Of a stretch of DNA of 64,000 nucleotides, positions 20,419 to 30,246 are shown in pieces. The stretch comes from Corynebacterium yudongzhengii (lineage in GTDB: Bacteria; Actinomycetota; Actinomycetes; Mycobacteriales; Mycobacteriaceae). The first letter of the stretch is position 1; every line of letters starts with the position of its first letter. The translations under genes were made by a program, and so were the position numbers. The notes below the pieces were generated by a model. That model did not search any database. It saw only the letters and a program-made list of their open reading frames with translations, and was not told the origin of the DNA. The stretch lies in NCBI RefSeq assembly GCF_003065405.1, contig NZ_CP026947.1, forward strand, positions 992,001-1,056,000, in the 5' to 3' direction.

Positions 20419-21914
20419 TGGTGGAGCAGACTGAGACGAACAACGAGAACCCGCGCACCTACGAGGTGCGCACCTTCGGCTGCCAGATGAACGTGCACGA
20501 TTCCGAGCGCCTGTCCGGCCTCCTAGAAGACGCCGGATACGTCGCCGCGGATGCCGATACCGAGCCCGACCTGGTCGTGTTCAACACCTGCGCGGTGCGC
20601 GAAAACGCCGACCAGCGCCTCTACGGCAGCCTCGGCAACCTCAAAAACACCAAGAAGAACCACCCGGGCATGCAGATCGCCGTCGGCGGCTGCCTCGCCC
20701 AGAAGGACCGCGACACCGTCCTAGACAAGGCCCCCTGGGTCGACGCGGTCTTTGGCACCCACAACATGGGCTCGCTGCCGGCCCTGCTCGAGCGCGCCCG
20801 GCACAACGACGAAGCCCAGGTGGAAATCGTCGAATCCCTCGAGGAATTCCCCTCCGTTCTGCCAGCCAAGCGGGAGTCCGCCTACGCCGGGTGGGTCTCC
20901 ATCTCCGTGGGCTGCAACAACACCTGCACCTTCTGCATCGTGCCCAGCCTGCGCGGCAAGGAAGAAGACCGCCGGCCCGGCGACATCCTCGCCGAGGTTC
21001 AGGCCCTCGTCGATCAAGGCGTCAGCGAGGTCACCCTCCTGGGCCAAAACGTCAACGCCTACGGCGTGCACTTCTCGGATCCGGACCTGCAGCGCGATCG
21101 CTCGGCGTTCTCGAAGCTGCTGCGTGCCTGCGGTGATATCGAGGGCCTCGAGCGGGTGCGTTTTACCTCCCCGCACCCCGCGGAGTTCACCAGCGACGTC
21201 ATCGACGCCATGGCCGAGACCCCCAACGTCTGCCCGCAGCTGCACATGCCGCTGCAGTCCGGCTCCGATCGCATCCTCAAGGCGATGCGGCGTTCCTACC
21301 GCTCCCGGAAGTTCCTCAACATCCTCGACGAGGTCCGCGAGAAGCTCCCGCACGCCGCGATCACCACCGACATCATCGTCGGCTTTCCCGGCGAGACCGA
21401 AGAGGACTTCCAGGCCACTCTCGACGTCGTCGAGCGTGCCCGCTTCAGCAGTGCGTTTACTTTCCAGTACTCGCCGCGCCCGGGTACCCCGGCCGCCGAG
21501 CTCAATGATCAGATCCCCAAAGACGTGGTCCAAGAGCGTTTCGAGCGGCTGGTGGCCCTGCAGGATCGCATCGCCGCCGAGGAAAATGAGAAGCTTCTCG
21601 GCACCGAGGTCGAACTGCTCGTCCAGGAGGGCGGCCGCAAAAACGACCGCACCCACCGCCAATCCGGGCGCGCCCGCGACGGTCGCCTCGTCCACTTCGA
21701 CCCGGCAGGTAACACCGACGGCGAGATCCGCCCCGGCGACGTCGTCACCGTCACGATCACCGACGCCCGCCCGCACTTCCTCATCGCCGACAGCGGCGTG
21801 CACACCCACCGCCGCACCCGCGCCGGCGACATGTCCGCGGCCGGTAAGGTGCCCACGACCGCGCCCATCGGCGTCGGCCTTGGCATGCCGAAGATCGGCC
21901 AGCCGGTAGGCTGA
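20418..21914 (+). CDS. miaB: tRNA-2-methylthio-N6-dimethylallyladenosine synthase
   Basis: MiaB adds the 2-methylthio group to i6A37 in tRNAs reading UNN codons, acting after MiaA. The 498-residue product has the MTTase domain with three cluster cysteines (FGCQMNVHD about residue 20, NTCAVREN about 56, GGCLAQ about 94), the radical-SAM motif CNNTCTFC (about 171-178) and a C-terminal TRAM domain (about 395-462). The second GTG of the GTG-GTG pair is also a possible start. MiaA is encoded 3.8 kb downstream, with unrelated genes between. Confidence 0.96.
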   Translation: MVEQTETNNENPRTYEVRTFGCQMNVHDSERLSGLLEDAGYVAADADTEPDLVVFNTCAVRENADQRLYGSLGNLKNTKKNHPGMQIAVGGCLAQKDRDTVLDKAPWVDAVFGTHNMGSLPALLERARHNDEAQVEIVESLEEFPSVLPAKRESAYAGWVSISVGCNNTCTFCIVPSLRGKEEDRRPGDILAEVQALVDQGVSEVTLLGQNVNAYGVHFSDPDLQRDRSAFSKLLRACGDIEGLERVRFTSPHPAEFTSDVIDAMAETPNVCPQLHMPLQSGSDRILKAMRRSYRSRKFLNILDEVREKLPHAAITTDIIVGFPGETEEDFQATLDVVERARFSSAFTFQYSPRPGTPAAELNDQIPKDVVQERFERLVALQDRIAAEENEKLLGTEVELLVQEGGRKNDRTHRQSGRARDGRLVHFDPAGNTDGEIRPGDVVTVTITDARPHFLIADSGVHTHRRTRAGDMSAAGKVPTTAPIGVGLGMPKIGQPVG

Positions 21915-21951
21915 CACAGAAACCCACACCAGAAGGGAAGGCACGAGCACA

Positions 21952-22587
21952 GTGTCCGAGTCCACCCAGGATGCCCTGGCACTCGCGCGAGAAGAGAAGA
22001 AGGCCGCCCGCCGCATGAACCTCAGCGGTTTTCGGTGGATGCTCATCACGGCCGTCATCATCTGGGGCGCCTACCTTATCTTCCCGCACTCCGGATCCAC
22101 TCGCGGCTACGAGATCACGTTCCTGCTGCCGTCGGCACGCGAAGGCAACGTCCAGATCACCGAGTTCATCTACGCCATCCTCATCGGCCTTGGGCTGGGG
22201 GTCTTCAGCACCCTCGTGCTGATTACCGAGCGGGCGGTCTTCGGCCTGATCGCGTGGATGCTCAGCACCGTCGGGCTGTTCTACTCGATCTTCGCGATCT
22301 GGTTGCGCCAGACCGGCCCCGGCGCCGCCGAGAACGACGGCGTGTCCATCGGCATGCTCTTCAGCGTTTTCGGCGTCGCCCTCGCCGTGTTCGCGTATTG
22401 CTGCGTGGCGCTGCGCCGCGACCCCGAGCAGCGCATCATCGCCGAGGCCCGCTCGCGCAACGACAACCTCGACGAGGTCGGCCGCGCCCAGCGCGAACTG
22501 CTCGACCGCGAGCGCGAGCAGAACCCCTTGCTTATCGACGACCGCCGCCAACGCGCCGCCGAGCGCCACCGCAAGAACAACACCTAG
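21952..22587 (+). CDS. Conserved actinobacterial membrane protein (Rv2732c-like)
   Basis: The function is unknown. The 211-residue product has a charged N-terminus (about 1-24), then four hydrophobic segments (about 28-45, 69-88, 92-118, 128-152) and a cytoplasmic, highly charged C-terminal tail rich in Arg, Glu and Gln that could form a coiled coil. The same position, between miaB and miaA, is held by a comparable membrane protein gene in mycobacteria (Rv2732c region), which is the basis of the comparison. The GTG start has GAAGGGAAGG upstream. Its TAG stop shares the palindrome CTAG with the stop of the convergent acetyltransferase gene. Confidence 0.7.
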   Translation: MSESTQDALALAREEKKAARRMNLSGFRWMLITAVIIWGAYLIFPHSGSTRGYEITFLLPSAREGNVQITEFIYAILIGLGLGVFSTLVLITERAVFGLIAWMLSTVGLFYSIFAIWLRQTGPGAAENDGVSIGMLFSVFGVALAVFAYCCVALRRDPEQRIIAEARSRNDNLDEVGRAQRELLDREREQNPLLIDDRRQRAAERHRKNNT

Positions 22588-23645
22588 CCGGTGGCCACCC
22601 ATCCGCGCGCCACGTCGATGGTGCGCGGGCGATAGGGGGCGTAGAGCGCCTGTGAGGCATCATCGGTGCCGGCGGCGGAGGCATACATCGTCTCCACCCG
22701 CGGATACTCCCGGCGCAGCCGGGCGATCGCCTGCGTCAAAGCCCGGCGCGCCAGCCCGCGGCCGCGTCGGGCTCGCTTCGTGGTGGTCATCCCGAGCTCT
22801 GCGACCTGCGTGGTGGGATCGGCGCGCAGGGTGATCTCGCTGAGTGCTAGCACCTCGCCGCCTTGCACCAGGAGGGTGAGAAGCTGCCGGTCACCGCGAT
22901 CGCGCAGCCGCGCGGCGGCCTCCTCCAGCCGCCGGGTATCCCAGGACTGCGGGGCCAAGTCCAGCTCGCCGTTGTCGATGTCCGCGGAGGCCTGGCTGAG
23001 CAGCTCGGCGATCTGGGGCGCATACTCAGAGCGCGCGCCGAAACCCTGGAGGAAGACTGCGTCCGCGGCTACCGGAACATCGTTCTCGGGAACCGCCATC
23101 GCCGTGGTCGTCAGCGTGACCGCCGGGCGAAAAGGCGCCGGGGGAGCGGGCTCGCTGACATCGGTGAACACCACGAAGCGGCGCCGATCGAAGTGCGTCG
23201 CGGCGATCTTTCGGCCGTGGGATAAAAGCTCATCGCGAATCGCGCGGGCCTGGTCATCCATCTTCTCGCCGGGCAGCGGCAGATACTGCGCGTCCAGGGT
23301 GACGTCGAGCTCGGCCAAGTCAGTGTCTTCGAGCAGCGGCAAGGAGATGAGTAAGAACCCGGCGACCTCGACGTCCGTATCGGAGCCCGTCGCCGCCAAC
23401 AGGCCGTACCCCAGCTCGCCCGTGGGAGCGAGGATGGGGGTGACGGTGTCGTCGACAAGCGCGAATAACGCCACATCCGACTCCGCGGAGCCCTTGAGCC
23501 GGGTGAGCACCTGCTCGGCGGTCACCGAGGCGGCCGCGTCCCCGCTGGCCTCCTGGGCCTCGAGGTTGGCCATGAACACGAAGGTGCGCACCACGTCGCT
23601 GGGCGCGCGGCCGGGCTGCGGGCGGGAGATCTCCAGCAGGCGCAT
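22584..23645 (-). CDS. GNAT-family N-acetyltransferase, two-domain
   Basis: The 353-residue product is probably an acyl-CoA-dependent acetyltransferase of unknown substrate. The C-terminal third (about 250-353) has the clearest GNAT features: the strand ALSEITLR, then VAELGMTTTKRARRGRGLARRALTQAIARLRREYPRVETMYAS, where RRGRGLA is the acetyl-CoA pyrophosphate-binding R/Q-x2-G-x-G/A loop. The N-terminal half is a diverged second GNAT-like domain, as in mycothiol synthase-type tandem proteins. The ATG at 23645 overlaps the stop of the upstream DUF349 gene (TAATG), indicating coupling. Confidence 0.75.
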   Translation of the reverse strand: MRLLEISRPQPGRAPSDVVRTFVFMANLEAQEASGDAAASVTAEQVLTRLKGSAESDVALFALVDDTVTPILAPTGELGYGLLAATGSDTDVEVAGFLLISLPLLEDTDLAELDVTLDAQYLPLPGEKMDDQARAIRDELLSHGRKIAATHFDRRRFVVFTDVSEPAPPAPFRPAVTLTTTAMAVPENDVPVAADAVFLQGFGARSEYAPQIAELLSQASADIDNGELDLAPQSWDTRRLEEAAARLRDRGDRQLLTLLVQGGEVLALSEITLRADPTTQVAELGMTTTKRARRGRGLARRALTQAIARLRREYPRVETMYASAAGTDDASQALYAPYRPRTIDVARGWVATG

Positions 23646-25000
23646 TACTCGCCGGCGATAGCCTGGCGCGCGGTCTGCGCGAACTGGCGCCACTGCTCGG
23701 CCTGGGCCTTCAGCTCGGCGGCCTTCTTCTCGTTACCCTTCTGCGCGGCCTGTTCGGCCTGGGCCTCGAAATCCGCGACCTTCTTCTCGAACTGCGCGGC
23801 CCGCGCCTCGGCCTCCGGGTCGGTGCGGCGCCAGCGGGCGTCCTCGGCGTCGGCAACCCGCTTCTCGACGGCCGCAATCTTCTCCTCATACTCGCGTATG
23901 CGGCTGCGCGGCACGTAGCCGATCTCGTCCCACTTGTCCTGCAGCTCGCGCAGCTTCGCCTTGGCCTGATCGATGCCCTTGTCCGGCTCGATGAGAGGGG
24001 AGTACTCCGCGATGAGCGCGTCCTTCGCCTCGGCGTTGGCCTCGTAGGCGCGATCGCGCTCGGCGTTGACGGCGTCGCGGGCGTTGAAGAAGTGGTCCTG
24101 GGCGGCGCGGAAACGGTCCCAGAGCTTGTCGTCCTGGTCGCGCTGGGCGCGCCCGGCGGCCTTCCACTCGGACATGAGATCGCGGTACTTGCGCGCGGTC
24201 TCCTTCCACTCCGTGGAGTTCTGCAAAGCCTCGGCGCGCTCGATGAGCTCTTCCTTCTTCGCCTTGGCGGAGGCACGGTTACGATCCAGCTCCGCGAAGT
24301 GCGCGCCGCGGCGGCGGTTGAAGCTATCGCGGGCGCGCGAGTAGCGCTTCCACAAAGCATCGTCGGTGGCGCGGTCGATGCCCTTGATGGCCTTCCACTC
24401 ATCTAAAATGGCGCGGATGCGATCGCCGGCGGCCTTCCACTCGGTGGAGTTCTCGGCGATGTCCTCGGCCTCGGAGGCGAGTGCCTCCTTGCGCTCGATC
24501 GCCTCGGCGCGGCGGCGCTGGCGGTTTTCGTTCTCCTTTTCGCCGGCGCGCGCGGCGTGCTCGATGACCTGGCCAAGGCGGCGATCCAACGCGGCGAGAT
24601 CCCCGATGACGGCGGCCTCATCCAGCGAGGCGCGCAGCTGCTCAGCCTGCTTCGTGATCGCGGCCGCGTCCTCCGGGTGCGCCTTCACGCGGGCCTCTAG
24701 GAGCTCGACTTCGGTGGCGAGGTCGTCGAAACGCGCGCCGAAGTGGGCAAGCCCCTCGGCGTGGCTGCCGGCCTGCCAGGAGCCGATCGCGCGCTCACCG
24801 TCGCCGGTGGTGACGTAGACGGTGCCGTCGTCGGCGATACGCCCGAACTTCGCGGGGTCATTGCTGATCGGGGAGCCGACGGGCACCGGCGACGGCGTGG
24901 GCCGTGCGGGGCGCCCGGGGGTGGGTTTGGGACCCGGCTTCGGGCCCGGCTTCGGTCGCGGGGAGGGAGTGTGCGGATCGGTCAAAGCAATCGTCCTCAT
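23645..25000 (-). CDS. DUF349 repeat protein
   Basis: The 451-residue protein has an N-terminal Pro/Lys/Gly-rich low-complexity stretch (about 8-42, with repeated PKPGPKP), a short beta region with TVYVTTGDGERAIGSWQAG, then several DUF349 helical repeats with the pattern W-K-A-x-G and LW-x-RF (for example EWKAAGRAQRDQDDKLWDRF). The C-terminal 70 residues form a Glu/Ala/Gln-rich coiled coil. DUF349 proteins are widespread in actinobacteria and of unknown role; some work links them to nucleic-acid transactions or stress, which I treat as uncertain. It is cotranscribed with the acetyltransferase gene. Confidence 0.85.
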   Translation of the reverse strand: MRTIALTDPHTPSPRPKPGPKPGPKPTPGRPARPTPSPVPVGSPISNDPAKFGRIADDGTVYVTTGDGERAIGSWQAGSHAEGLAHFGARFDDLATEVELLEARVKAHPEDAAAITKQAEQLRASLDEAAVIGDLAALDRRLGQVIEHAARAGEKENENRQRRRAEAIERKEALASEAEDIAENSTEWKAAGDRIRAILDEWKAIKGIDRATDDALWKRYSRARDSFNRRRGAHFAELDRNRASAKAKKEELIERAEALQNSTEWKETARKYRDLMSEWKAAGRAQRDQDDKLWDRFRAAQDHFFNARDAVNAERDRAYEANAEAKDALIAEYSPLIEPDKGIDQAKAKLRELQDKWDEIGYVPRSRIREYEEKIAAVEKRVADAEDARWRRTDPEAEARAAQFEKKVADFEAQAEQAAQKGNEKKAAELKAQAEQWRQFAQTARQAIAGE

Positions 25001-25094
25001 TTCCTGTGTAGCCGCGCGTCACGGCTGCCTGCGCAGTTCTTACTAACATACCGTGTCACCAGTCGCGGTGGGGTGCTTCGATAGGCTGGGGTGC

Positions 25095-25697
25095 GTGCAT
25101 ACCGTCGTCGTTATTCCCGCCAGCCCCGCGCTGGTGGAGGAGCTCGCCCCCCGCGATCAGGCCTCGCGCGAGCTGGTGGCGGCTGCGCGAGAAGTACTTG
25201 GCGGCGCCCCGCACACCGCCGGCATCGACCTGGTCGCCTCCCGCGCCGAGCGCTACTACACCGCCCATACCGGCAGCTTCGCGGCGTGGGGCGCCCCGGG
25301 GGTTACCGTCGGCGCCGGCCACTACTTACCTGAGCTCATCGCCCGCTATGTCCTGGGAGACAAGCTCTCCGCCGCGATCCTCGAGGTGCGCTCTAAGCTG
25401 GCCACCCCGCGGCCAGAGAGGCTGACTGTCGTGGTCACCGACGGCAGCGCTGGGATGACGCCGCGCGCCCCGCTGGCGCTTCTCGACGACGCCGCGGCTG
25501 CCGACACCTTCTGCCGCAGCGCACTGACCACCCGACCCGAGCGGATCTGGTCCGTGGCCGAGCTCGAGGCGGCCGGGGTGCCGGATGTTTCGCTGTGGCG
25601 GGAGATGGCGGGCGTCGAGAAGCGGGGCCAGCTGCACGCTGTGGATACCGCGACGGGCGTGGCGCGCTACGTCGCCAGCTGGGAGGGCGAGCCGTGA
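25095..25697 (+). CDS. Class III extradiol dioxygenase-like protein (Rv2728c-type)
   Basis: This 200-residue cytosolic protein resembles the LigB-like class III extradiol dioxygenase fold family conserved before miaA in actinobacteria. It has the short hydrophobic start [19 protein letters not shown], a [20 protein letters not shown] segment, and a later [20 protein letters not shown] stretch. The usual metal-binding His pair of active dioxygenases is not obvious, so enzymatic activity is doubtful. GTG at 25095 lies 7 nt after TAGGCT (25082-25087), so it is probably leaderless. Its stop overlaps the miaA start by 4 bp. Confidence 0.65.
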   Translation: MHTVVVIPASPALVEELAPRDQASRELVAAAREVLGGAPHTAGIDLVASRAERYYTAHTGSFAAWGAPGVTVGAGHYLPELIARYVLGDKLSAAILEVRSKLATPRPERLTVVVTDGSAGMTPRAPLALLDDAAAADTFCRSALTTRPERIWSVAELEAAGVPDVSLWREMAGVEKRGQLHAVDTATGVARYVASWEGEP

Positions 25698-26596
25698 TCC
25701 GCCCGCTGGCGATTGTCGGGCCGACCGCCTCGGGGAAATCCGCGCTCTCGCTCGATGTGGCCGAAGAACTAGGTGGCGAGATCGTCAACGTCGATTCCAT
25801 GCAGCTCTACCGGGGCATGGATATTGGTACGGCGAAGGTCCCCGTCGCCGAGCGTCGCGGCATCCCGCATCACCTCTTCGATATCTGGTCGGTCACCGAC
25901 AACGCCTCGGTCGCGGACTACCAGGCGCGTGCCGTCGCGGTCGTCGAGGAGATCATTGCGCGCGGGCGCACGCCGGTCATGGTCGGCGGGTCGATGCTGT
26001 ACTACCAGTCGCTCATCGACGACTGGCGCTTCCCGCCCACCGACCCGGCGGTCCGGGCGCGCTACGAGGAGCGCCTTAGAGAGGTCGGGATCGAGCGCCT
26101 GCACGCCGAGCTCGCCGAGATCGACCCCGAGGCCGCCGGCATCATCGAAGACCGCGACCCGCGGCGCACCGTGCGCGCCCTCGAGGTCATCGAGCTCACA
26201 GGCAAGCCTTTTCGGGCCTCGCAGCCGCCGAAAAACGCCCGTCCGCGCTGGGATAGCGTGATCGTCGGCCTGCGCACCACCCCTGAGTGGCTCAACCCGC
26301 GTATCGAGGCGCGCACCCAGCAGATGTTCGATGCCGGTTTCGTCGACGAGGTTCGCCACCTCGTTGATTCTGAAGGTTTGATCGCCGAGTCCACCGCCGG
26401 CCGGGCGATCGGGTATGCGCAGGTGCTCGACTATTTCGCCGGCCGGATGAGCCTGGCAGAGGCCCAGGAGCGCACCACGACGGGCACGCGGCGCTACGTG
26501 CGCCGGCAGCGCTCCTGGTTCAAAAGAGATCAAAGGATCCACTGGTTGGAAGCGCACACGGCTGATGCCCGCCAGGCGTTAGAATTTCTCGCGTGA
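25694..26596 (+). CDS. miaA: tRNA dimethylallyltransferase
   Basis: MiaA transfers a dimethylallyl group to A37 of tRNAs reading UNN codons, making the substrate for MiaB. The 300-residue product has the P-loop GPTASGKS (about residues 8-15), the [15 protein letters not shown] block (about 35-49), [11 protein letters not shown], and the conserved C-terminal [13 protein letters not shown] and [14 protein letters not shown] segments. The GTG start overlaps the previous stop as GTGA, and the miaA stop overlaps the dapF start in the same way, so three genes are translationally coupled. Confidence 0.96.
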   Translation: MIRPLAIVGPTASGKSALSLDVAEELGGEIVNVDSMQLYRGMDIGTAKVPVAERRGIPHHLFDIWSVTDNASVADYQARAVAVVEEIIARGRTPVMVGGSMLYYQSLIDDWRFPPTDPAVRARYEERLREVGIERLHAELAEIDPEAAGIIEDRDPRRTVRALEVIELTGKPFRASQPPKNARPRWDSVIVGLRTTPEWLNPRIEARTQQMFDAGFVDEVRHLVDSEGLIAESTAGRAIGYAQVLDYFAGRMSLAEAQERTTTGTRRYVRRQRSWFKRDQRIHWLEAHTADARQALEFLA

Positions 26597-27402
26597 TACC
26601 GATCCGATTCGCCAAGGGACACGGAACGCAGAACGATTTCGTGATCCTCACCCAGGCCCAGCACGGCCTAGAGCTTAACCCAGAGCTGGTCGCCGAGATC
26701 TGCGATCGCCGCCGCGGCATAGGTGCCGACGGGCTGCTCAACGTCGATCGCCGCGACGATGCGTGGTTTATGGACTACCGCAACGCCGACGGCTCGGCCG
26801 CGGAGATGTGCGGCAACGGCGTGCGGGTCTTCGCGCACTGGCTGGCCACGCGTGAAGGGCTGTCCGGCGACACTTTCGAGATCCTCACCCGCGCGGGCCT
26901 GCGCACAGTCCGGATGGGGCAGTGCTCGCCCACCTGCGCGGAGGTGACCGTCGAGATGGGCCCGGCCGAAGTCACCGGCGTCTCCACCGCGCAGATGGGG
27001 GATTTCCGCTTCGCCGGCCTCGGGGTTGATGTGGGCAACCCGCATCTCGCGGCGGTGATCCCGGGGCTTACGCCGACCGGTCTCGCCGAGCTGGAGCTCA
27101 GCCCGCCCGCCTACGATGAAGATTTCTTCCCTCAAGGGGTCAACGTCGAGATCCTCACCCCGCTGCAGGACGATACGGTGCACATGCGCGTGATCGAGCG
27201 CGGCGTCGGCGAGACCCGCTCGTGCGGGACCGGCACCGTCGCCGCCGCCCGCGCCGCGCTCGCCGACGCCGGGCGCGCAGAAGGCCGCGTGAGCGTGAAT
27301 GTCCCCGGCGGGCGGGTCGAGGTGGACATCGCCGAGCAGTGCCTGCTGACCGGCCCCTCGCGCATCCTCGCCGAGGGAGAGTTCTATCTCCTAAGGCCCT
27401 AG
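26593..27402 (+). CDS. dapF: Diaminopimelate epimerase
   Basis: DapF converts LL- to meso-diaminopimelate, needed for lysine and for peptidoglycan. It is a cofactor-independent enzyme that uses two cysteines as acid and base. Both are visible in the 269-residue product: MCGNGVR (about residues 74-80) and SCGTGT (about 210-216). The N-terminal [13 protein letters not shown] block and the GIGADGLL segment are standard. GTG start overlapping miaA by 4 bp. The 3' end overlaps that of the convergent hypothetical gene by 12 bp. Confidence 0.96.
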   Translation: MIPIRFAKGHGTQNDFVILTQAQHGLELNPELVAEICDRRRGIGADGLLNVDRRDDAWFMDYRNADGSAAEMCGNGVRVFAHWLATREGLSGDTFEILTRAGLRTVRMGQCSPTCAEVTVEMGPAEVTGVSTAQMGDFRFAGLGVDVGNPHLAAVIPGLTPTGLAELELSPPAYDEDFFPQGVNVEILTPLQDDTVHMRVIERGVGETRSCGTGTVAAARAALADAGRAEGRVSVNVPGGRVEVDIAEQCLLTGPSRILAEGEFYLLRP

Positions 27403-27891
27403 CCGGCGGCCGGCGCGCCGGGCCGCCACCCAGGCCTCGCGCAGGCAGAGGGCGCGGCCGTCGGTGACCGAGAGCAGGTTCTCTAGCTGCGCGGCAGTCA
27501 GCCCGGGATCCGCGGTGCGCGCGGGCAGGCGGTGTAAGAAACGCCGCGCCGTGGCGGCCTCGAAGTGGAAGCGGGCGATGTCCTCGTCGGGGCTGTCGTC
27601 GTTAAGCAACGCCGGGCGCCGCAGCGTGCGATCGGCGATGGACTCCGCATCCTCGCCGAGAGCGAAGCGCTCGTACTCGTCGAGGACCTCGCGGATCTCA
27701 TCGGCCGATAGCTCGATGGAGGTGCGCAGGGCGGCGAGCTGCTGGTCACGATCCGGGCGGTGCATAACCAGCACGGTGATGCCCACCAGCGCGGCCGCCA
27801 ACACCATCCCGGGGAAGCGCCCGAACACGACGAGCGCGGCCGCCAGGCAGGCGACCACTACCCAGATGACTAAGTGTTGGCGCTGGATCAC
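27391..27891 (-). CDS. Conserved membrane-anchored protein of unknown function
   Basis: I do not recognise this 166-residue protein. It begins with two adjacent hydrophobic segments (about 8-38), so it is anchored at the N-terminus, followed by a cytoplasmic helical domain rich in Glu, Arg and Ala with [33 protein letters not shown] and, near the end, [18 protein letters not shown] at 27891 is chosen because GAAAGG stands at suitable distance upstream and no strong start lies further up. It is convergent with dapF and may be cotranscribed with the upstream cysteine-tail gene. Confidence 0.6.
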   Translation of the reverse strand: MIQRQHLVIWVVVACLAAALVVFGRFPGMVLAAALVGITVLVMHRPDRDQQLAALRTSIELSADEIREVLDEYERFALGEDAESIADRTLRRPALLNDDSPDEDIARFHFEAATARRFLHRLPARTADPGLTAAQLENLLSVTDGRALCLREAWVAARRAGRRLGP

Positions 27892-27914
27892 GATGACCTT
27901 TCGGTAGCATCCGC

Positions 27915-28643
27915 TCAGTGCCCGCCGCAGCCGCAGCTGCCCCCGCAGCCACAACCGCCGCCGACCGGCTGGGTGACCTGCCCGGTCAAGATACCCGAGG
28001 CGGTGAGAACCATATCCTTGTGCGGCAACTGTGCGGCATCCGGCAGGCAGACGTCGAAGGCGAAGGCACCGTCGACGGTGGCGTGGATGAAGCGCTGGCC
28101 GGTCAGCTGGTTGTGCCGGTAGTTCGCATCGAGGATGCGGGCGGTGAAGCTTATGTGCGCATCCGGGACGCGGGAGCCATCCGAGGCCGCGATGATCTCC
28201 GCGCCCGGCGAGGAGATTTCGCCGGGCTCACTGCCGGCGGAGGCGGCATCGGCGTGCAGCGAGTAGGAATCCACCAAGGCAGTCACGCCCAGCTCCTGCC
28301 ACTGCTGGGTATCCAGGTCGGCGAGCAGCGGGCCCTGGGCAAGGTTGAGCGCCACGCCCGTCATGACCGCGCCGTTCGGGGCGAGCACCTCGCAGTAGGC
28401 GAGGACATCGTTGACCATGGTGACGTTGCCGTAGGTGCGCGTGACCGAGTCGAAGCCCGCGTACGTGGCGAAAGGCTCCACGGCGAGGATGTTGATGACG
28501 GCGCCGGAGGCGTCGCTGTACTGTACGAGCTGCCCGCCGCGTACCTCACCGATCACCGCTAGCTGGTTCGTGCGGATGGCGGCCTCGACGGCGTCCTGGA
28601 AGTTATCGAAGCCGAGGCCGATACTCTTCAAATCGGTTGTCAT
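27915..28643 (-). CDS. Hypothetical protein with Cys/Gly-rich C-terminal tail
   Basis: The function is not known. The 242-residue soluble protein has a mixed alpha/beta body with several repeating hydrophobic strands, including GFDSVTRTYGNVTMVNDVLAYCEVLAPNGAV, and a region near 150-200 ending in FDVCLPDAAQLPHKDMVLTASGILTGQ. It ends in GCGCGGSCGCGGH: four cysteines, many glycines and a terminal His in 13 residues, a likely metal-binding or cluster-binding tail. No signal peptide is seen. The ATG lies 8 nt after TAGGCT on the minus strand, so a leaderless message is likely. It is divergent from hflX. Confidence 0.65.
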   Translation of the reverse strand: MTTDLKSIGLGFDNFQDAVEAAIRTNQLAVIGEVRGGQLVQYSDASGAVINILAVEPFATYAGFDSVTRTYGNVTMVNDVLAYCEVLAPNGAVMTGVALNLAQGPLLADLDTQQWQELGVTALVDSYSLHADAASAGSEPGEISSPGAEIIAASDGSRVPDAHISFTARILDANYRHNQLTGQRFIHATVDGAFAFDVCLPDAAQLPHKDMVLTASGILTGQVTQPVGGGCGCGGSCGCGGH

Positions 28644-28711
28644 GCTTTCTTAGCCTAACCGGCACACGCCGAGGCCGGCGAGTTGACCCGCGTGGAATAC
28701 TCTTAAGGGAA

Positions 28712-30226
28712 ATGACGAATCCTTTCCACTCTGATAACGCATCGGAGCACGACTCACTCATTGATCGCGCCTTCCGCGACAACGCTCCGCAGCCCGCGTA
28801 CCGCAGCGACGATAAGCCCGCGCCCACTACCGGCGAACTCGACCTCGAAGAGCGCGACGCTTTTCGACGCGTCACCCGCCACACCGGCATCCGCTCCACC
28901 GACCACGACGACATCACCGAGGTTGAGTACCGCAAGCTGCGCCTCGAGCAGGTCATTCTCGTCGGCGTGTGGACGGAAGGCACCACCGCCGAAGTCGAGG
29001 CCAGCATGGACGAGCTCGCCGCGCTGGCCGAGACCGCCGGCGCCGAGATCCTCGAGATGCTCTACCAGAAGCGCGACAAGCCGGACCCGGGCACCTACAT
29101 CGGCTCCGGCAAGGTCACGCAGCTGCGCTCGATCGTGGAGGCGACCGGGGCGGATACCGTCGTCGTCGACGGTGAGCTCTCGCCGGGCCAGATGATCGCA
29201 CTCGAGGACAAGCTCAACACCAAGGTCATCGACCGCACCATGTTGATCCTCGACATCTTCGCCCAGCACGCGAAGTCCAAGGAAGGCAAGGCGCAGGTCT
29301 CGCTCGCGCAGATGGAATACCTCTACACCCGCGTGCGCGGCTGGGGTGGCAACCTCTCGCGCCAGGCCGGTGGCCGCGCGGGCTCCAACGGCGGCGTCGG
29401 CCTGCGCGGCCCGGGTGAGACGCGTATCGAGGCCGACCGTCGGCGCCTGCGCCAGGAGATGGCGAAGCTGCGCCGCGAGCTGCGCGGCATGAAGACCGCC
29501 CGCGAGGTTAAGCGCTCGAGGCGCCGCGATTCCACCACCCCGCAGATCGCGATTGCCGGCTATACCAACGCCGGCAAGTCCTCGCTGATCAACGCGATGA
29601 CCGGCGCGGGCGTGCTCGTCGAAGACGCGCTGTTTGCGACCCTGGATCCCACCACGCGTCGCGCCGAGCTTCCCGACGGCCGCGCCATCGTCTTCACCGA
29701 CACCGTCGGCTTCGTGCGTCACCTGCCCACCCAGCTGGTCGAGGCGTTCAAGTCGACCCTCGAGGAGGTCTTGGGCGCCGATCTCATCCTGCATGTCGTC
29801 GACGGCTCGGATCCTTTCCCGCTCACCCAGATCGAGTCGGTGAACAAGGTCATCTACGACATCGTGAAGGAGACCGGCGATGAGGTCCCGCCGGAGATCA
29901 TCGTCATCAACAAGATCGACCAGGCCGACCCCTTGGTGCTCGCCGAGCTGCGCCACGTCCTCGATCGCGACAACGTCGTTTACCTCTCCGCGCTCACCCA
30001 CGCGGGCGTCGACGAGCTGACCACCCGCATCGAGCAGTTTCTGAACTCCCTCGACGTGCGCACCACGCTGCTGGTGCCCTTCACCCGCGGCGACGTCGTC
30101 TCCCGCGTGCACGAGGAGGGCACCGTGCTCACCGAGGACTACGACTGCGCCGGCACGCTTCTCGACGTCCGCCTGCCCGCCCGCGTCGCCGAGGAGTTGC
30201 GGGAGTTCGCCCGCGAGGACGCTTAG
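28712..30226 (+). CDS. hflX: Ribosome-splitting GTPase HflX
   Basis: HflX binds stalled 70S ribosomes and splits them under stress. The 504-residue product has an N-terminal HflX domain with the PDPGTYIGSGKV motif (about residues 127-138), the linker GLRGPGETRIEADRR, and a G domain with G1 GYTNAGKSS (about 284-292), G3 DTVGFV (about 330), and G4 NKID (about 404). The first 70 residues form an acidic extension of the type seen in actinobacteria. The ATG at 28712 follows AAGGGA and a TACTCT -10 box, which favours it over upstream starts. Confidence 0.95.
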   Translation: MTNPFHSDNASEHDSLIDRAFRDNAPQPAYRSDDKPAPTTGELDLEERDAFRRVTRHTGIRSTDHDDITEVEYRKLRLEQVILVGVWTEGTTAEVEASMDELAALAETAGAEILEMLYQKRDKPDPGTYIGSGKVTQLRSIVEATGADTVVVDGELSPGQMIALEDKLNTKVIDRTMLILDIFAQHAKSKEGKAQVSLAQMEYLYTRVRGWGGNLSRQAGGRAGSNGGVGLRGPGETRIEADRRRLRQEMAKLRRELRGMKTAREVKRSRRRDSTTPQIAIAGYTNAGKSSLINAMTGAGVLVEDALFATLDPTTRRAELPDGRAIVFTDTVGFVRHLPTQLVEAFKSTLEEVLGADLILHVVDGSDPFPLTQIESVNKVIYDIVKETGDEVPPEIIVINKIDQADPLVLAELRHVLDRDNVVYLSALTHAGVDELTTRIEQFLNSLDVRTTLLVPFTRGDVVSRVHEEGTVLTEDYDCAGTLLDVRLPARVAEELREFAREDA

Positions 30227-30230
30227 GCAC

Positions 30231-30246
30231 TAACATCCGGGGTTCG
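30231..30246 (+). promoter_or_regulatory. Promoter of the uracil permease gene, leaderless GTG
   Basis: TAACAT (30231-30236) lies 9 nt before GTG at 30246, with no Shine-Dalgarno, so the transcript probably starts at the GTG. Confidence 0.5.

Noticed and set aside
28650..28660. DtxR operator (GGTTAGGCTAA on the minus strand)
   Set aside because: Only the central 11 bases match the 19-bp consensus, and TAGGCT at 8 nt before a start codon is explained as a -10 box, as at pgsA and at the gene at 25095.
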